Positions 47,401-60,070 of a stretch of 64,000 bases of DNA are shown piece after piece (positions within the stretch are counted from its first letter, which is position 1; each line of letters opens with the position of its first letter). The translations under genes were made by a program, and so were the position numbers. Location of the stretch: contig NC_085049.1 of assembly GCF_963662255.1 (NCBI RefSeq), positions 29,792,142-29,856,141 on the forward strand, in the 5' to 3' direction. The DNA comes from Cinclus cinclus (Eukaryota > Chordata > Aves > Passeriformes > Cinclidae). The notes beneath the pieces were generated by a model. That model saw only the letters and a list, made by a program, of their open reading frames with translations, made no database searches and was not told the origin of the DNA.

Positions 47401-49748
47401 GTCTGTCTTTTGAAATTAAGGTTTGTGAGGCTGCCCTCTGCACAGTCAGGTCCCTGGAGCAGGAGCTGGAGGCTGGCTGGCTGGCTGCTTTCCACAGCTC
47501 AAAAAGCAGCACGTGCAGCAGCCCCGTGGTCACCCCATGCTGGCTTGGTGACAGTGTTGTGACAGTCCACTGTTGTGGGCTCATTTGTTTACTTTCATCG
47601 GGAAGGTTGACTGTCCTCCCTTTCAAAAATCAGTGCAGATATCAAAAAGGCATCCAAAGCACCGTTTGTTTCAGGCCCCCAGCCGGTAGGGTTAACCATC
47701 CCTGCCCGAGTGCTGGGTGTGGGGAAGGCAGCAGGCATGGGGTACCAGCCCTTCTGTCCCAGCCCTCCCTCCCAGGGTGTGGGGAGGGATGGGTTGGTGC
47801 CTCTCGCCCGCCCCACTAACCCTGCTTTGGGCCATCGCTCCTCCTGGGAGATGTGGCCACCCTTGCTCTGTCGATTGCCTCTTCCCAACAGTCCTTGCCT
47901 GACTCAGGGGGGATTTAGTACCGGGCTGGGGGGAGGGAAAGACGTTAAACAGGCTTTTCCCTAATGAGGTGTGACGCCAGCTGGAGAGGGGGAGAATCCT
48001 GCTTTTCTCCTGTCGCTCTCTCCAGCTAGAGGAGGAGGAGATATGTGTCCCCCCCTTTTCCTCTGCTGATTTGCTGCCTCTTCTGTTTCCTTTCTGTGCT
48101 GTCCCCAAAGCGTTTTGGCAAGGTTCAGATTTCTGTGCTCACAGCTCAGTGCTCAAAGAGAAAGGGGAAAAACAAAAGGATCGGAGGCGTGGGGAGGATG
48201 GTGGCGGGGAGGAAGCTGAGCCACTCATCCTGGCCAAGCTGGAGGAGTGCGGGGATGGGTGACTAGGGCAGGATATGCCCTTAGGACCGGGGGTGGGGGT
48301 TTAGTGGCTTCTTTCTCCTGAGCGTCCCTGGCATCACTTCATCTGCCTCTGTTTAGATGTGCTGCTTGAGCAGTGTGCTGCTTTGCTGTCCCTTGTTGGA
48401 GGAGAGGGCTGGAAAAATCCTCCTGCAAAATGTGGGCTGAAGCATTAGGTGAAAACCTGAAGGGATCCTAACTCTTTGTTCACGTCCCTGAGATGTTAAG
48501 ATTTGCATCAGATTCTCCTAATGTGTCTTGTCATTCCCATAGCTCTCTGAGTGTGTGGGAAGAGTTTAGAATTTAGGTGTTTTGGGACAGGAAGCTGGAC
48601 AATCCAGTGGGGTAGGAAACTGTGATATCCAGATAAACAGGGCCAATGGACTCAACCCTGGGTTCATTGTTCAAACTTCGTGTTCATTCATCAGGTTCCT
48701 TTCACTGCTCTTACCCTTCTGTCACAAGCAGCAAGAGTTAAAACATAAGACAATGTCAGTATCTTTTTTCCAAGACAAATCATCACAGCAATTCTTGGAC
48801 TGTGTCTTTACCGTAACATTCTGACACTGAGTGTTACTGTTGGCAGGGAGCAGAGGACCAGGATGGGCTCATGGAAGCACTCATGGCATTGGGGAGCACA
48901 GTGGAATTGTCTTTCTACAGAAGCACCGACAGCCTCGCATCTGCCAGGGATGGACCTTCACTGGCCCCACGCTGCGTGTGTGCTGATTAATCTTGGCTTG
49001 TTCCAGAGCTCCTTAACCCAGCAGTGGGACTCTGCACGCAGCCCCACACTGGTCTGCATGCCCCAAGCCCCCTTTATCCAGTGGCTGTGAGATCCGTCTG
49101 GGTCGACTCCCCAAAATTGCTGCCACACCTGCCATGGAGACAGGGACAAGGAGAACCCTTCTGGAAGAGGGAAAGCAGCAGGAGAGGGGCAGGGGGGATA
49201 GCCCATCCAGGTGTTTTAGTCCTTGCCCAGTGCCCCAGGAATATCCCCCTGCTCCTGGGGGGACCCAAAATGCCAAAAATGTAAAGACCTGGATAACAAT
49301 GGCTGCAGATAGGGGCTGTCTGAGACAGTGGTGGCAACTGCTCAAGAAATGTTAGTCAAACAGCAGGCTGAAAAGGCTCACGGGAAGCAGTTTAAATATT
49401 CCTTCATACAAAAGGCTGTCACATCCTAGCAGGGGCAGACTGCTGACTGACAGCTTTAATGAACAGTGTATGAGGATAGGGGAGAGGCTGAATGCAGGGA
49501 GGCATCCTGGAGACTTACTTTCCCCCGGCCCATCATTCTGGGTTCTAGCATGTCATTTTTCACAAGCTGCAAGTTTATTGTGGTAATGTGGTAACACACC
49601 TGGGATGGTTTAGTGTATCACATGCTTTAGGTCTTCCCTGCTCCCCTCTCCCCCAGGCATCTTTATAGAAGGCATATGTCCACTAAAATATTTTACAAAT
49701 GAAGTAAGTCAACACCTCTAAAATACTAGCCACTTATCAAGTGGTAAG

Positions 49749-49818
49749 TAGGGCCAGGGGCAGGAGCTGGACTCAGTCCTTGTGAGTCCCTTCCAACTCA
49801 GGACATTCCATGATTCTA
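49749..49818 (+). repeat. CR1 LINE 3'-terminal fragment, sense
   Basis: 'gggccaggggcaggagctgg' followed by 'actcagtccttgtgagtccc', 'ttccaactcaggacattcc' and 'atgattcta' matches the avian CR1 3' end. There a GGTTGGACT-type block precedes GGTCCCTTCCAACCC and the terminal ATTCTATGATTCTA. This is the clearest bird-type repeat in the window and the least decayed CR1 copy. Confidence 0.88.
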
Positions 49819-49835
49819 AGTGAATTCACTCAGTA

Positions 49836-49875
49836 ATTACTATTTATATAGTGTGATTACTATTTGTACAGCAAT
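49836..49875. repeat. Diverged tandem duplication, period 20
   Basis: ATTACTATTTATATAGTGTG at 49836 is followed by a related 20-base unit starting ATTACTATTTGTACAG at 49856. It starts 18 bases after the CR1 3' end. Confidence 0.65.
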
Positions 49876-50286
49876 AATACTACTCTGTCCAAGGGATGAC
49901 AAGCAGCAGCTGCAGTTTTTGTATTAAGTTGTCATTAACAGGGTGCTCATCTAGAGGCAGAGAGCAGAGATTCCTGGTACTTTCCCTATCTCTGTGACAC
50001 CATGCCTACTCCTTACCTCCAGTTTCCACATATAATAGATGTGTTTAGTACATTCTTCACAGGGCAGGTGTCAGGCTTCTGCTCCTGAAGCACTCTGCAT
50101 GTTGCACAAGAGGTAAATAAGAACAATGTTGGTAATGAAAATATGCCATTAATACATTTCCAATAAAAAAACTACAGGCAGCATTTAAACTGCAATCTGT
50201 TATCAATAATTTTATTACTGCAGTTACTGTGGTCTAATAAAAAAAACACCTTCTCCTCTTTATTGGGTAAGTGCCAAAACATTTAT

Positions 50287-50328
50287 CCTTTATTCTCTGG
50301 CCATTAACCTTTATTCTGTAGCCATTAG
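50287..50328. repeat. Diverged tandem duplication, period 21
   Basis: A unit beginning CCTTTATTCT at 50287 recurs at 50308 with three differences in 21 bases. It is a small local duplication in the AT-rich block. Confidence 0.75.
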
Positions 50329-51324
50329 CTTAGCTATTTGTGTAACAGTCTGTTGAGTAACATTCAAGTAGGAATTTGTATTCAATCCATTATTTACTCT
50401 GAAACCCAAAAAGAATAGCTTCTTATGCCTATATTGTTTATCCATATTAAATCTTGTTAAATGCTGTATGCTAGTGATGATAAGTCTTATAGAAAGTGGA
50501 TTTTTCTTACTGTAAATAATTTACTGGCATACAAATAAAACTGTAATTAATCAAATAATATTTTGAAAACAAAGCTTGAAACTGCTAGCTAAAAAAAAAG
50601 ATATTTCTCACAATACGTGCAAAATTTGTAGCAACTAAGTTTCAGGAGTTTATTCTTTTTGTGGATCAGTTTCTGCCTCACATCATTGTGAACTCCACTG
50701 TGCTAGAATAAGTTGTGATATTCTCTACTGAGGGTTGAGATTTTGGGTCATAAGGTCTGACATCCCTCCATTCTTTCTCTTTTACTGGAATTGTAAAGAA
50801 AAGGAACCCAATGGGAAATAAGTTAAATAATCAAAATGTCTGCTTTTCTTTGAGGCATTTGCTTGCTAGCTTTCAGCCATTTCTGGCAATCCATCTGAAA
50901 CTGCTGTTTCTGGGTTGTAAGTGGCTTTTAGGGCCCTGATTTCTGAGCACATCTTTTAAATTGAGCTCACCAACCTTAGTGAGTGGAGGTAAAGCAGGAG
51001 AATGAAACTGTTGATTCCTGTCCATCAGGTGAACATGGGAGAAATCATGCCTTTCTTATTAGTCTGTAGTGTATCTCAACCTCACTGAACCCTATTTTTC
51101 TGCGTCCAGACAAAAGCATTAGTCTTCTGGCTGGAGAGTGACATTCAGTAAAAGCCTTTCAAGGTCTTCCCATAAACTCTTGCAATGAAGAGGTAGTAGA
51201 AGCAGTCTTTTTAATGATGAGGAAGGTCAGTTTACCCACGTGTGCTCTGCTGCTGTACATATATGTGAGGCTGTTTGGGTCTTTTTGGTCCTGATGAGCT
51301 AGCAGGAAATTGTAAGGAATTAGT

Positions 51325-51367
51325 TTAATGGTTGCATTTTTTTCCCCCTTTCCTTTCTGCTCATTAG
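51325..51367 (+). other. CECR2: Splice acceptor of intron 1 with polypyrimidine tract
   Basis: A long C/T run at 51337-51362 precedes ATTAG at 51363-51367, then the exon opens GAACTGGAA. TTAAT at 51325-51329 could be the branch point, with its A at 51328, 39 bases before the intron's last base. The acceptor is strong and joins in frame to exon 1. Confidence 0.9.
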
Positions 51368-51462
51368 GAACTGGAAGCTGCTCTTCACGGGGATGATGTG
51401 GAGTTTATCAGCGACCTGATCGCTTGCCTTCTTCAAGGATGTTATCAGCGCAGAGACATCAC
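51368..51462 (+). CDS. CECR2: CECR2 coding exon 2
   Basis: This 95-base exon encodes residues 63-93 plus two bases of codon 94. The residues are ELEAALHGDDVEFISDLI (63-80) then ACLLQGCYQRRDI (81-93), followed by AC, the first two bases of a Thr codon. It continues the DDT-like N-terminal region begun in exon 1, where paired helices are thought to help dock the ISWI ATPase. The match to the vertebrate CECR2 family is nearly unbroken. The visible difference from the mammalian sequence as I recall it is Gly for a basic residue at the HGDD position (codon 51389-51391). The exon begins in phase 0, ends in phase 2 and is followed by a GTGAGT donor. The rest of the protein, including the bromodomain, lies beyond the window. 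Confidence 0.96.
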
Positions 51463-51468
51463 GTGAGT
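51463..51468 (+). other. CECR2: Splice donor of intron 2
   Basis: AC|GTGAGT. The donor matches the consensus well. Splitting the Thr codon here leaves phase 2, so the next exon must supply its last base. Confidence 0.92.
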
Positions 51469-52817
51469 AACCTCTCTCCATGGCTTAAGCACTTTGCAAG
51501 GGGAGCTAATTAACACGGTGGCGGGGATGTTTCACGGCTTTAGAGTGATGACATGGCTGTGATCAGCAGCCACCAGCAATCAGGCCAGATGCTTCACCGA
51601 GTGGAAGGGAATTCCAGTTCTCTTGGGTTGACTTGTAGGCTTTTAATTGTACAGACCCGTTAAGCAAACTCCTTTGTTCTGCAAAACCGTGTTTGATGCA
51701 ATGCTGTGGCACTCGTGCACGCAGTGAACATTCACATCTGTTGTTATGCTCTGCACTCTCTTTGGTCAAATTAGCGATAGTAAGTCATCACATGTGTTTT
51801 CCACATTTGTATGTATTGCGTAGCATAAAACTTGCTCCTCTGCACTCACCTCACTTGCATGAAAGATCCCATTGCTTTACACAGGGACAACTATGATTAT
51901 TTTCTTAAAAATAAAAGGAGTATTGTAATCACTTCAGCTGCAGGATGTTGGAAAGTGATTTGACATGTTCTCTTGAAGTTTTGACATCCAGAGACACTTT
52001 GTTAGTGTCCACTAAAGCAACCTCCAAAGTGGAGACATCTGCAGAACATCATTCTTTAGAGGATTGCCACTTGCACAGCAAAATGTGCTTCCAGTGATAG
52101 CCAAGGCTTGTTGCAGTGTGTTTTATTTGTTCTTTTGTGAATCATGTTAATAGCAAAGCATAATTGTGGGGACAAAGACAGCTTGGCAACACATGCAGTT
52201 GCTTGGAAGCAATCCTGCTCCCTAAGATCCCCCTGTTGTGGTGAGGCTTAGGCCTGTGCCTAGGCATAACCACAGGTGCTTGCATTGAAAGCTCTATGTC
52301 TAATTAACTGATTATGTTCAACAAAAATTATATAGTTTATTTATATATACATATGCCACTTAATTACGTTCTCTTTCATTGCTGCATAGACATTCAGCAT
52401 CAGTAGGTATCAGGACCTGAACCAGGGAGCTGCACTGCATTTACTATCTCCAGATGAAACTGTGATGAGAAGATTGTTTGTAAAGGGTTGCAGTCATGTA
52501 TCTTCTTCATCAAATTAGCCACAGAGCAATATATACCTGCCTGTAAACATGCAGCAAGTTTATTTCTTCATACCAAATCCATCAGAAAGTAGTGGTTTAA
52601 GTGTTTTGCCCACCTGAGCCAGCTTACCCTTGTAGCAGCAGCAGATTTGTCTTTGATAAAATTCATAAATTCCACATTGTGAGGTTCTCCAAAACTGTCC
52701 AGATCTAAGAGTGTCCACATAGTGATTGCACTGTGTAATTCCCTCCCCATTTGCAACTCTTTTGACTAAGAAAATTTAGGGATGAATCATGGGTGGATCC
52801 TTGGACCACTAGCAAGT

Positions 52818-52837
52818 TGTCTGTCTGTCTGTCTGTT
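52818..52837. repeat. (TCTG)n microsatellite
   Basis: Four to five TGTC/TCTG units in a row. It is a short tetranucleotide microsatellite. Confidence 0.9.
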
Positions 52838-55800
52838 ACCCAGACACACAACCAAACACCCAAACACCTCACCCAGATAGTTGTGCTGGGGAAAGGCTGA
52901 GGTGCTTGAAGGAGAAAGCAGCTGCACCACTTCTGCAGCCTCCTATAGAAGGGGATTACCTCGTGGGCATGGGGATAATGAGGAAAGAAATTTCTGCAGA
53001 GGAGATGGGGAAGAGGGCACAACAGGAGCAGTGTGGTGGGAATGGCTCACGGGCTATATCAGGAAAACTGGCTGAAACTGCTGGGATGTTAGAGAGGTGA
53101 GCTCTGAAGAACTGCAGAGGAAGCAATGGGTTAGGCTACCTGGAAACAAGAGGGAAAGATGCTATATGCCGAGGGATGTCATGAAGGAAGAAGCATTAGG
53201 ATGTAATCTAAATAAGAAAATCTGTAGATAAATAAAAGAGATGGCTTGGATACACTTCTCAGAAACAAACTTGCCACACTGTTTCACACTTAAAACCAAC
53301 TGTGGAATCCAAAGGCCTAAAATTCTCCAGGTTTGTTGCATGTTTCCTTGCAACATCTTTTTTCAACTCTAACCACAGTTCAAGAGGCAAAGGTCCTGGC
53401 TGATGCCCAGCTTCCCTTCTGTACCTTGTTTTTCCACAGCTAGTGGTAGGAAGCTTAGCCTCTAATTGATTTTTTAAGTGCTCAGCAGACAAAGCCATGC
53501 AAATGTAAGAGGCAGGATTTGTGTGGAGTTTAGACTTGCTTTTCACAGTGGCCCAGGACTCCGTACTTCTCTGCTGCACACAGATAAAAGGTATATGTCT
53601 TGGGTGGGAAAAATCAGCAGTGTCACAGATCATCCTGGTGGTGTTACTGCAGCATCTCTCCAGTCATTTATGCCCTGCATCCTCGTGCTGAGGCTGTGAG
53701 CTGTTAATATCAAGGCTGTAAACTTTTGCTCCCTGTTGTACCTCAGAGAGAAAGGCAGGAGCTTGTTCTGCTGCTTGTTCTTGGGGTGGGACACTGCAGC
53801 TCAAGCACAGGATGCTTCATAAAGCATCAGTTTGCCTACCTCTGAGGGGTTTTGTGGTTTAATTAGTTTTGTATCAGGTCTTACATCTTTGATGGCCAAA
53901 ACGTTATCTGCCAATGCTTTCTCACAGTCTGTCTGGGAGCAGCTTGCTGTTCTTGTCACATCTGTTTTGATGGTGCACAGGACTTGGGCTGCCTGGCTTT
54001 AATCATGCATCATAGAGGGGTATAAAACTGTCACATACCTTTGCTAATTATGATGTGCTCTGAAGTAATTTTGGAAGTGGCTGAGAGCCCTTCTAGTGCT
54101 CAATTTAACATGCTCTAGTTTGATTTGCTTCCCATTCTTTGAAAAAAAGATGAGATTAATACTTTTGTTGGCTTCTATGAGCCTTGGTTTTGAAATAGAG
54201 CAACTTTACATTGATACTATTTGTGACAGAGTATTTCTAAGACAAAGAGACATATATATAAGAGAGACTGCTTTTTACCCTGCTTGATGGCTAAGTAGTG
54301 TTGTCTGGTAATGTAAGACTTTCTTTGAGTTATGGATATCTGTGTTTAACTACAGAGACTACTTAATGGGATGCTAAGTGATCTTCTCCAAAGTCTTATT
54401 CATCATATTCTATCATAGTTGTTAGGAACAATCCATTGACCTGGTTCTTGCTGTGTTAAGTGCTGTAGAAGTACTGGAACAAAAACCAGTTGCCTGCATT
54501 TCTGCATCTTTAGTAATGACCATGTAGCTGTCCTTGCCTGGCACCAGGTAGTTTGAGCACTTGGCCAGGACAGTTTCCCTATTGTTCTCCTCTTTTTACT
54601 CTGGGCCAAAATACTTGTGTGTCATGATCTGCAGCTTTTGTTGTTTTATAAATACCCCTCACGTATCCATATACCATCTGTGTGTAACTACTATGGGTGC
54701 AATAGGTACCTAAGGCATACTTTGGTTTGAAGCCAGTGAGATTGCCCACAGGTTTTTCCTGCTCCCAGTTTGTTTTTGGTTTTTTTTTTGCACAGGTCTT
54801 AAAGTGTCTGTTTTCTTTTAATTGCTTCAAAAGGTAAATGACCAGAAAAACTCTTATTAGAATGTGGGGGTTGCAAAAAAGTAAGTAAAAACTAAGCAGT
54901 TTGGAAAATCATGGTGCTTGCTTCAGATTCTCTGTGGTATAAAGCGGGTAGCTGCATAGTCCCTAGGGGTTGCCACTTTAATTCCAGCAGGAAATGTGAC
55001 TTGATGACTTGTATGAAGACAGGAAGATCAGAGCTTCAGCTAACGGCAGTGGCCACAGCAGGAGCCTTCTGCAGCTGTTTTTAAGTAAGAGGTGATGGTG
55101 TGACATGGATGTGTACACTCAATGAAAATATTTCAGAAAAGCTCCCACTGTTCAGCTTTTCTTTGGGTGAAACTGATTTTTCAGTGTTCTGTTACTGCAC
55201 TTTTGCTGATTTTTTTAATGTGATGGCATAAAAAGTTTCAGTAACTTTATTGTATTTCTTATTGGGAGCCATTTTGTATGATGCTACTTTGTCTCAAAAG
55301 AACATATTTGCTGATTTTTCGTATGTTTTGTTTTTTTTTAACATGCACAAAGGCCAGAATGTGATGAGGAAGAAAAACAATATCTCTCTTTTTTTCCTAT
55401 GCTCCATGAGAATATTTTCTTTTTTTACACCTCAGGGGATTGGTCTGTCAGTAAAGCTGAAAACTGTCTTACTGACTTCTGTGCCACCAGAGGGGATTTG
55501 TTTCCTCAGGAACCTCAATTGTTTTGTTCTTGTTATTTCTTCTCTAATGCACTGGAATTTTTTTCTTCCCAAGGGGATCATTGGTTTTGCACCCACCTCA
55601 AGTTCTTTTGGGATCCCTAAATTATCCTTGGAGTCTTTGGCTTGTAGTTTGCACCTACAAAGGTGCAAGCTACAGGTTTATTCTAATAGGGATAATAGGA
55701 TATTCCTTAACTCATCTTCCCTTCCCTACAGTTGTTTAAATTATTTCTTTCCTATCCTTAGTGGTGGCATTGAGAAACACACCCAGACTGGCATCTGAAG

Positions 55801-55931
55801 AGCAGTATTTCCTACTTGCCGAGTTGCCAGTCAAGAACACTGTGTCTAGTCTGTGTATTTTCTAGCACTTGCTCTGTAATCTCTTATTTGAACTTTCATA
55901 AGAAGGAGAGAGATCATCTGAAATCTTTTAA

Positions 55932-55965
55932 CCTACTGAGGAGCAATGCCTACTGAGGAGTAATG
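55932..55965. repeat. Tandem duplication, period 17
   Basis: CCTACTGAGGAGCAATG at 55932-55948 is repeated at once as CCTACTGAGGAGTAATG at 55949-55965, with one difference. It is probably recent. Confidence 0.92.
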
Positions 55966-58072
55966 CCTTTTTCCGAAGGCTGTGTTTAATAGCTCTGGAT
56001 ATCTTGCTTCTTCCTTCTGCTTTATCATTTTGTTCCAACCTTGTCCTTTATTCTGTGTGGACTGTGTGTTTACAGGTACTTTAGGGGTTACCCCAGGTCT
56101 TATATTTTGGTAAAAGAGACCTCAGTAAAATGCTTAACCTCTTGAAATCACCCTTGTGCACATGCCTACATGAGCTGTGTCCTTCCAGAGCTGCTGTTTG
56201 TCAGTCTGGTCTAGAGGATAAAGTGGCAGGTCCACAGGAATAGCTGCCAAACCAATGCTGTGATTTTAGTCTCATGAATACTGTGTGAACTAGGCTGTGG
56301 GAAGAGCTAAGCCAAGGTACTCAGACTGAGCTTATTTAATTCAATTTAATTAATTCACCACTTCAGTCCATGCCATAACCTCTGGGGCATCCAGCCTAAG
56401 CTCAGTCCCAGCAGACCTGGTGTCCGCCACCTTTGGGAAGAGTTTTAACAGCCAGCTCTTGCAGTTGTGCTGGTGACCTTGGTTACAAGTGCTTCCATGG
56501 CCTGGCCACAAAGCACCTCACTAACTCAAAATCATATTCATGAATGCCAAGTGAATATCAACACGATCAGCATTATTTACAGTCTGACTTTTAACAAGTG
56601 CTGCCTTGCATACATCATGGATATTGGTGCATGGCCTCCGGAATCAACCTGGTATCATCAGCACAGGACATACCATGAGGGGGCAAGGGAGATGAAGTGG
56701 CTACATTGCTCATCTTGAATCTAATTTTAATATTTATTATAGTAATAGCCAAGCCATGCAAGGTGAGCCTTTTAAAGGGTAAAACGTGAAAATGAAGCAG
56801 CTGGCAGGTGTTGGCAAAGGAAGGATGAGATTACAGCAGTAAAATAACACGGTCATTCAGAGATTAATGAGAAGCACAGTGGAATAAAATTACAGAGTTG
56901 AAATATAACTAAAGCTAAGTAAATGTCTTTGATTCTCAGATGGATAAAATGAATCTTTAAAGAAGAATTTGAAGAAAAGTTGGTAGCATGTTCTGCAAGT
57001 GATATTACATAGATGTGGTGGAGAATAAGGACTGAAAATGGTAGAAGAAAAAGGAAAACGCTGTGCTGTTATTGTCAGGGCAGATGGATAAGAGACAAAC
57101 AGATTGGATTGCTAGGGAGAGGGAGTTATGCAAAACATTGACGGGGAGGAATAGGTGGCTAAACTTCAAAGGAGGAATAGAGAACAGTCAGCAAAGGGTC
57201 TTGGAGACTGCAGTGATGTCATCGTGCCTGTGTCAGAGCATGAAATATGAAAGGGACAGCTGTATTTATAACCTCTTGATGTTGCAAACCAAGTACTCTG
57301 GAGAGGAGGAAGAAAAAAGCAATGATAAAAAGAGAAACTGAGAAGGCAAGTGAAAATATCTTCTCCTTTCAAGGAAGAAGGCAAAGAACTGTGAAGAGAG
57401 ACAGATGGGGTGTGGAAGTTCACCCAGTGTGAAACCTTTGCCCTCACTTTTGAGGCTTGCAGTGATGCTCCAAAGCCCTGGTGCAGGATTTTTGCTCCAG
57501 CACAGTTGGTTTCCCAGGCCCCTTCCCAGCAGCACATCAAGTTTAGAAACCAATGTTTAGTCCAAGGGTGAATATTAGTGAAGATCTGAAATAATTTTTG
57601 GAGACTTTTAGCCTCAGTGGGCTTGATGAACAACTGGAATAGCTGCTGGCCAGCTGATAGGCCACTGTGATAATGTGGTGTCTCATGTCAGTCTCCGTTC
57701 TAAGTCACCTGTGCTTTTACTTTTCGTCCCGTTTTATTTTTGATCCTTCCTTAGTTTCTTTCTGGCTCTACCAATATAGTGGTTTAAATGTAATAGTAAA
57801 AAAGATCAAAGACCTGTTTTGAAACAACTCCCAAAAGGGACTTCTTTAGGACCTATTTATCTGTAAAACTTGGGTTTATCCATGGTCTCCAGAAACTTAC
57901 AATGTGTGGGGCTGATTCTAAGAAATTAATTTGCTGACCTCTGAGCTTATTTGTTTCAAGGCAACCCCAAGCTAGGTACTTTGTGCCTCACTGGGGACTC
58001 TTTTCTGTGACATTAAATGCATTTTTCTATGAGTAGCAAGGCTCGTAAGGGCTTGTTTCATATGCATTCGTG

Positions 58073-58099
58073 CTGTAATACTGTAATGCTGTAATGCTG
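58073..58099. repeat. Octamer tandem repeat (CTGTAATR)3
   Basis: CTGTAATA, CTGTAATG and CTGTAATG follow one another, then CTGA. It is a minor minisatellite-like tract. Confidence 0.85.
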
Positions 58100-59984
58100 A
58101 ATGTGTCCTATTTCCCCATCATCTTCAAGACAATAACTCCAGCTTCTTCCCCACAGTGTTCATCATCACTGTAATACCCTAAGGTCGTCTCTGCAGCCCC
58201 CAAACAATCAGAAGTGCTTATGGCACAGCAATACTGTTGTCTTTCCTTGTGGCAATGAATTGGGAGCATGCTTTCTGTTGATGGGCACTAGGAATGAACA
58301 ATGCAGCATTAAGCTGGCTTCACTTGTTCTTCAAGGATCCAGGAATGAATAGTAAGTAATGATCCTCTTCCAGTCTGAATGTGGAGCCCTAAGCCCCATT
58401 CCTATTTGCTCCTTCAGAATATAGATGTATTTGGGTCTTTTGTAAGTTAATCAGCTCCAGCTCCCAAGGAGTTTCTCCTCAAAAAAGAATCAAATAACAG
58501 CAGTAGAAAGAAAGAAGCATGTGGATTAAAATTGGCAAGTACGTATTGAAACCTGGCTAGATGCAGGTGATGGTCATTGATGGGAGAAGCAAATTATTGT
58601 CGCAGAAAAACCAAAGCCCTTACTGTTCAATCACAAGGTGAAATTTGGGCTGTAGTACATTCATTTATTCTGGACCATCCGGAAGACTGTGTTCATCCCT
58701 CCTGAGACAGACTACTATGGCTTCATCTTTATTTCATCATGTCCAGAGTGCTTCTTGTTGGGGCATACCTTGGTGGTTGGTTGTCGAGGTCACACAGAAC
58801 AGGACACTAAACAAGGAAATAAAAATCCACTTTAAAACAAGTCAAAAGTGTGACATGAAGCAGCTTATGACAACAGGAGGAAGTGCAGCAGCCGTTCTCA
58901 CACTGCATTTGTCTGTGTGGCCAGATCAGAGCAGTATGTGCTGGCTGTGCAGGAACTGAAGTGTCCCTCAGCAGAACCCCTCAAAGCCAGCAGCCTGCAT
59001 CTTGCCAGGCCTCTCACTCCCCACCAGTGCTACCCAAATCCCCCCCAGTCATCTTCCCCAAAGGAACTTGTTCATTCCTTTTTGAGCACTCAGAGATCTC
59101 TCTCTCTTTTCCTTTTATCCTGTCAAACAACCTGTAACTTGTTCTTGGGTTAGTTAATGATTCTAACACTGGTTCTTTTTGTTTTCTATTTTGATCCCTT
59201 AAGGGATTGCCCTTTGTTATTCAAAGCCGAAGGTACTTGACAGGGAAGGTACAGCAGTCCTGGCTGTGTGATCGTTATGCCCATGAGTGATCCCCATCCT
59301 CAGTGTCTGATAAGCCTTGGGGAAGAAATGGGAAGAGAAAAGAATGCAGCACTCTGAATTCCTGAGGGGTGTTGGGAGGCATCCATCTATGTGGGGACTG
59401 GAGAACAGTTCACTTGCTGACCACAGCCTTTCAGATTCAGCATTTCACTGCCAGGGACCCTCCTGCCTCTGACTTTCTTTACAAGGCTGACAAAAATCTG
59501 GCTTCCAATCTATCTGTTTGGAAGAAAGGTATCTTGCTTTGCTAAGTTGTTTGCAGAAATGTCTGGGTCGGATGGTTTTGTGTTTAGGCCCAGGAATTGC
59601 TTTTTGACCTCTAAAACTGGCCCTAGAACTGCTGTCTTGGATTTACTGTACTGCTCTGTGGAGAGCCCAGTTCTTTGTTTTTGTATTGCATCCAAAAAGT
59701 GGCATAATTTACTGATACCATTAAGTCTGTTGGTATCATCCAGCCTGCTGATGTGCCTGTAAAATCTCCACTTTGGCATCAGCATGGCTTAATCTTCTCT
59801 TAGTGATATTAAGCTTCACCAGGGCACCAGCTGTGCTCCACAGATCAGAGCATTGTTCCTTCAGTCTTACTCTGCACCTCTGTCTTGTGCTCCCGGACCA
59901 TCGACATCAGAACCCATCATGAAAACATGTCTTTGCCATTGTCTTCCCATCCTTCAGTACCAGTGTTTGTCCTGTGCCTTTAGC

Positions 59985-60070
59985 ACACAGCCTGATGTTG
60001 GCTTTGAAACTCAGGACTTCTCTTCTGCCTCCTGACATTCTGCCTTACCCACTGGTCACTGTTACTCACT
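59985..60070 (-). repeat. Possible MIR-like SINE relic
   Basis: 'ttggctttgaaactcagga' followed by 'cttctcttctgcctcctgac' and 'gccttacccactggtca' is reminiscent of the reverse MIR core (GAACCCAGGACT, then CTGACTCC, then CTCTAACCACTAG). It is too decayed to be sure. Confidence 0.35.

Larger units (their letters stand above)
40097..49748. other. Intron 1 segment, no gene
   Basis: About 9.6 kb of intron. It contains the C26 run at 40930-40955 and the stem-loop at 41350-41389 within a possible conserved block (41270-41480). Open frames near 42695-43200 and 47349-47960 occur on both strands at once and lack similarity, so they are not called. Confidence 0.55.
49819..51335. other. AT-rich 3' end of intron 1, no gene
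   Basis: From about 49820 to 50620 the sequence is unusually AT-rich with many AATAA/TTATT cores and two small tandem duplications (49836-49875, period 20; 50287-50328, period 21). The remaining 700 bases before exon 2 look ordinary. No coding potential is seen. Confidence 0.6.
2531..51367 (+). other. CECR2: CECR2 intron 1 (48,837 bp)
   Basis: The intron is bounded by the GTGAGA donor after exon 1 and a polypyrimidine-AG acceptor before exon 2, and it lies in phase 0. It occupies three quarters of the window. It holds CR1 and MIR relics, short tandem repeats and several stretches that look regulatory. No nested gene, processed pseudogene or RNA gene could be recognised on either strand. First introns of this size in developmental regulators often carry enhancers, which is the expectation here, not something the sequence proves. 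Confidence 0.9.

Noticed and set aside
47349..47960. Overlapping open frames on both strands, including a 156-residue frame
   Set aside because: Both strands are open at once, no splice-site context supports an exon, and no protein family is recognised.
55250..55798. 182-residue open frame in intron 2, rich in Phe/Leu/Ser
   Set aside because: The T-rich composition gives a hydrophobic-looking peptide by chance. There is no similarity, and it contains no family motif of CECR2.
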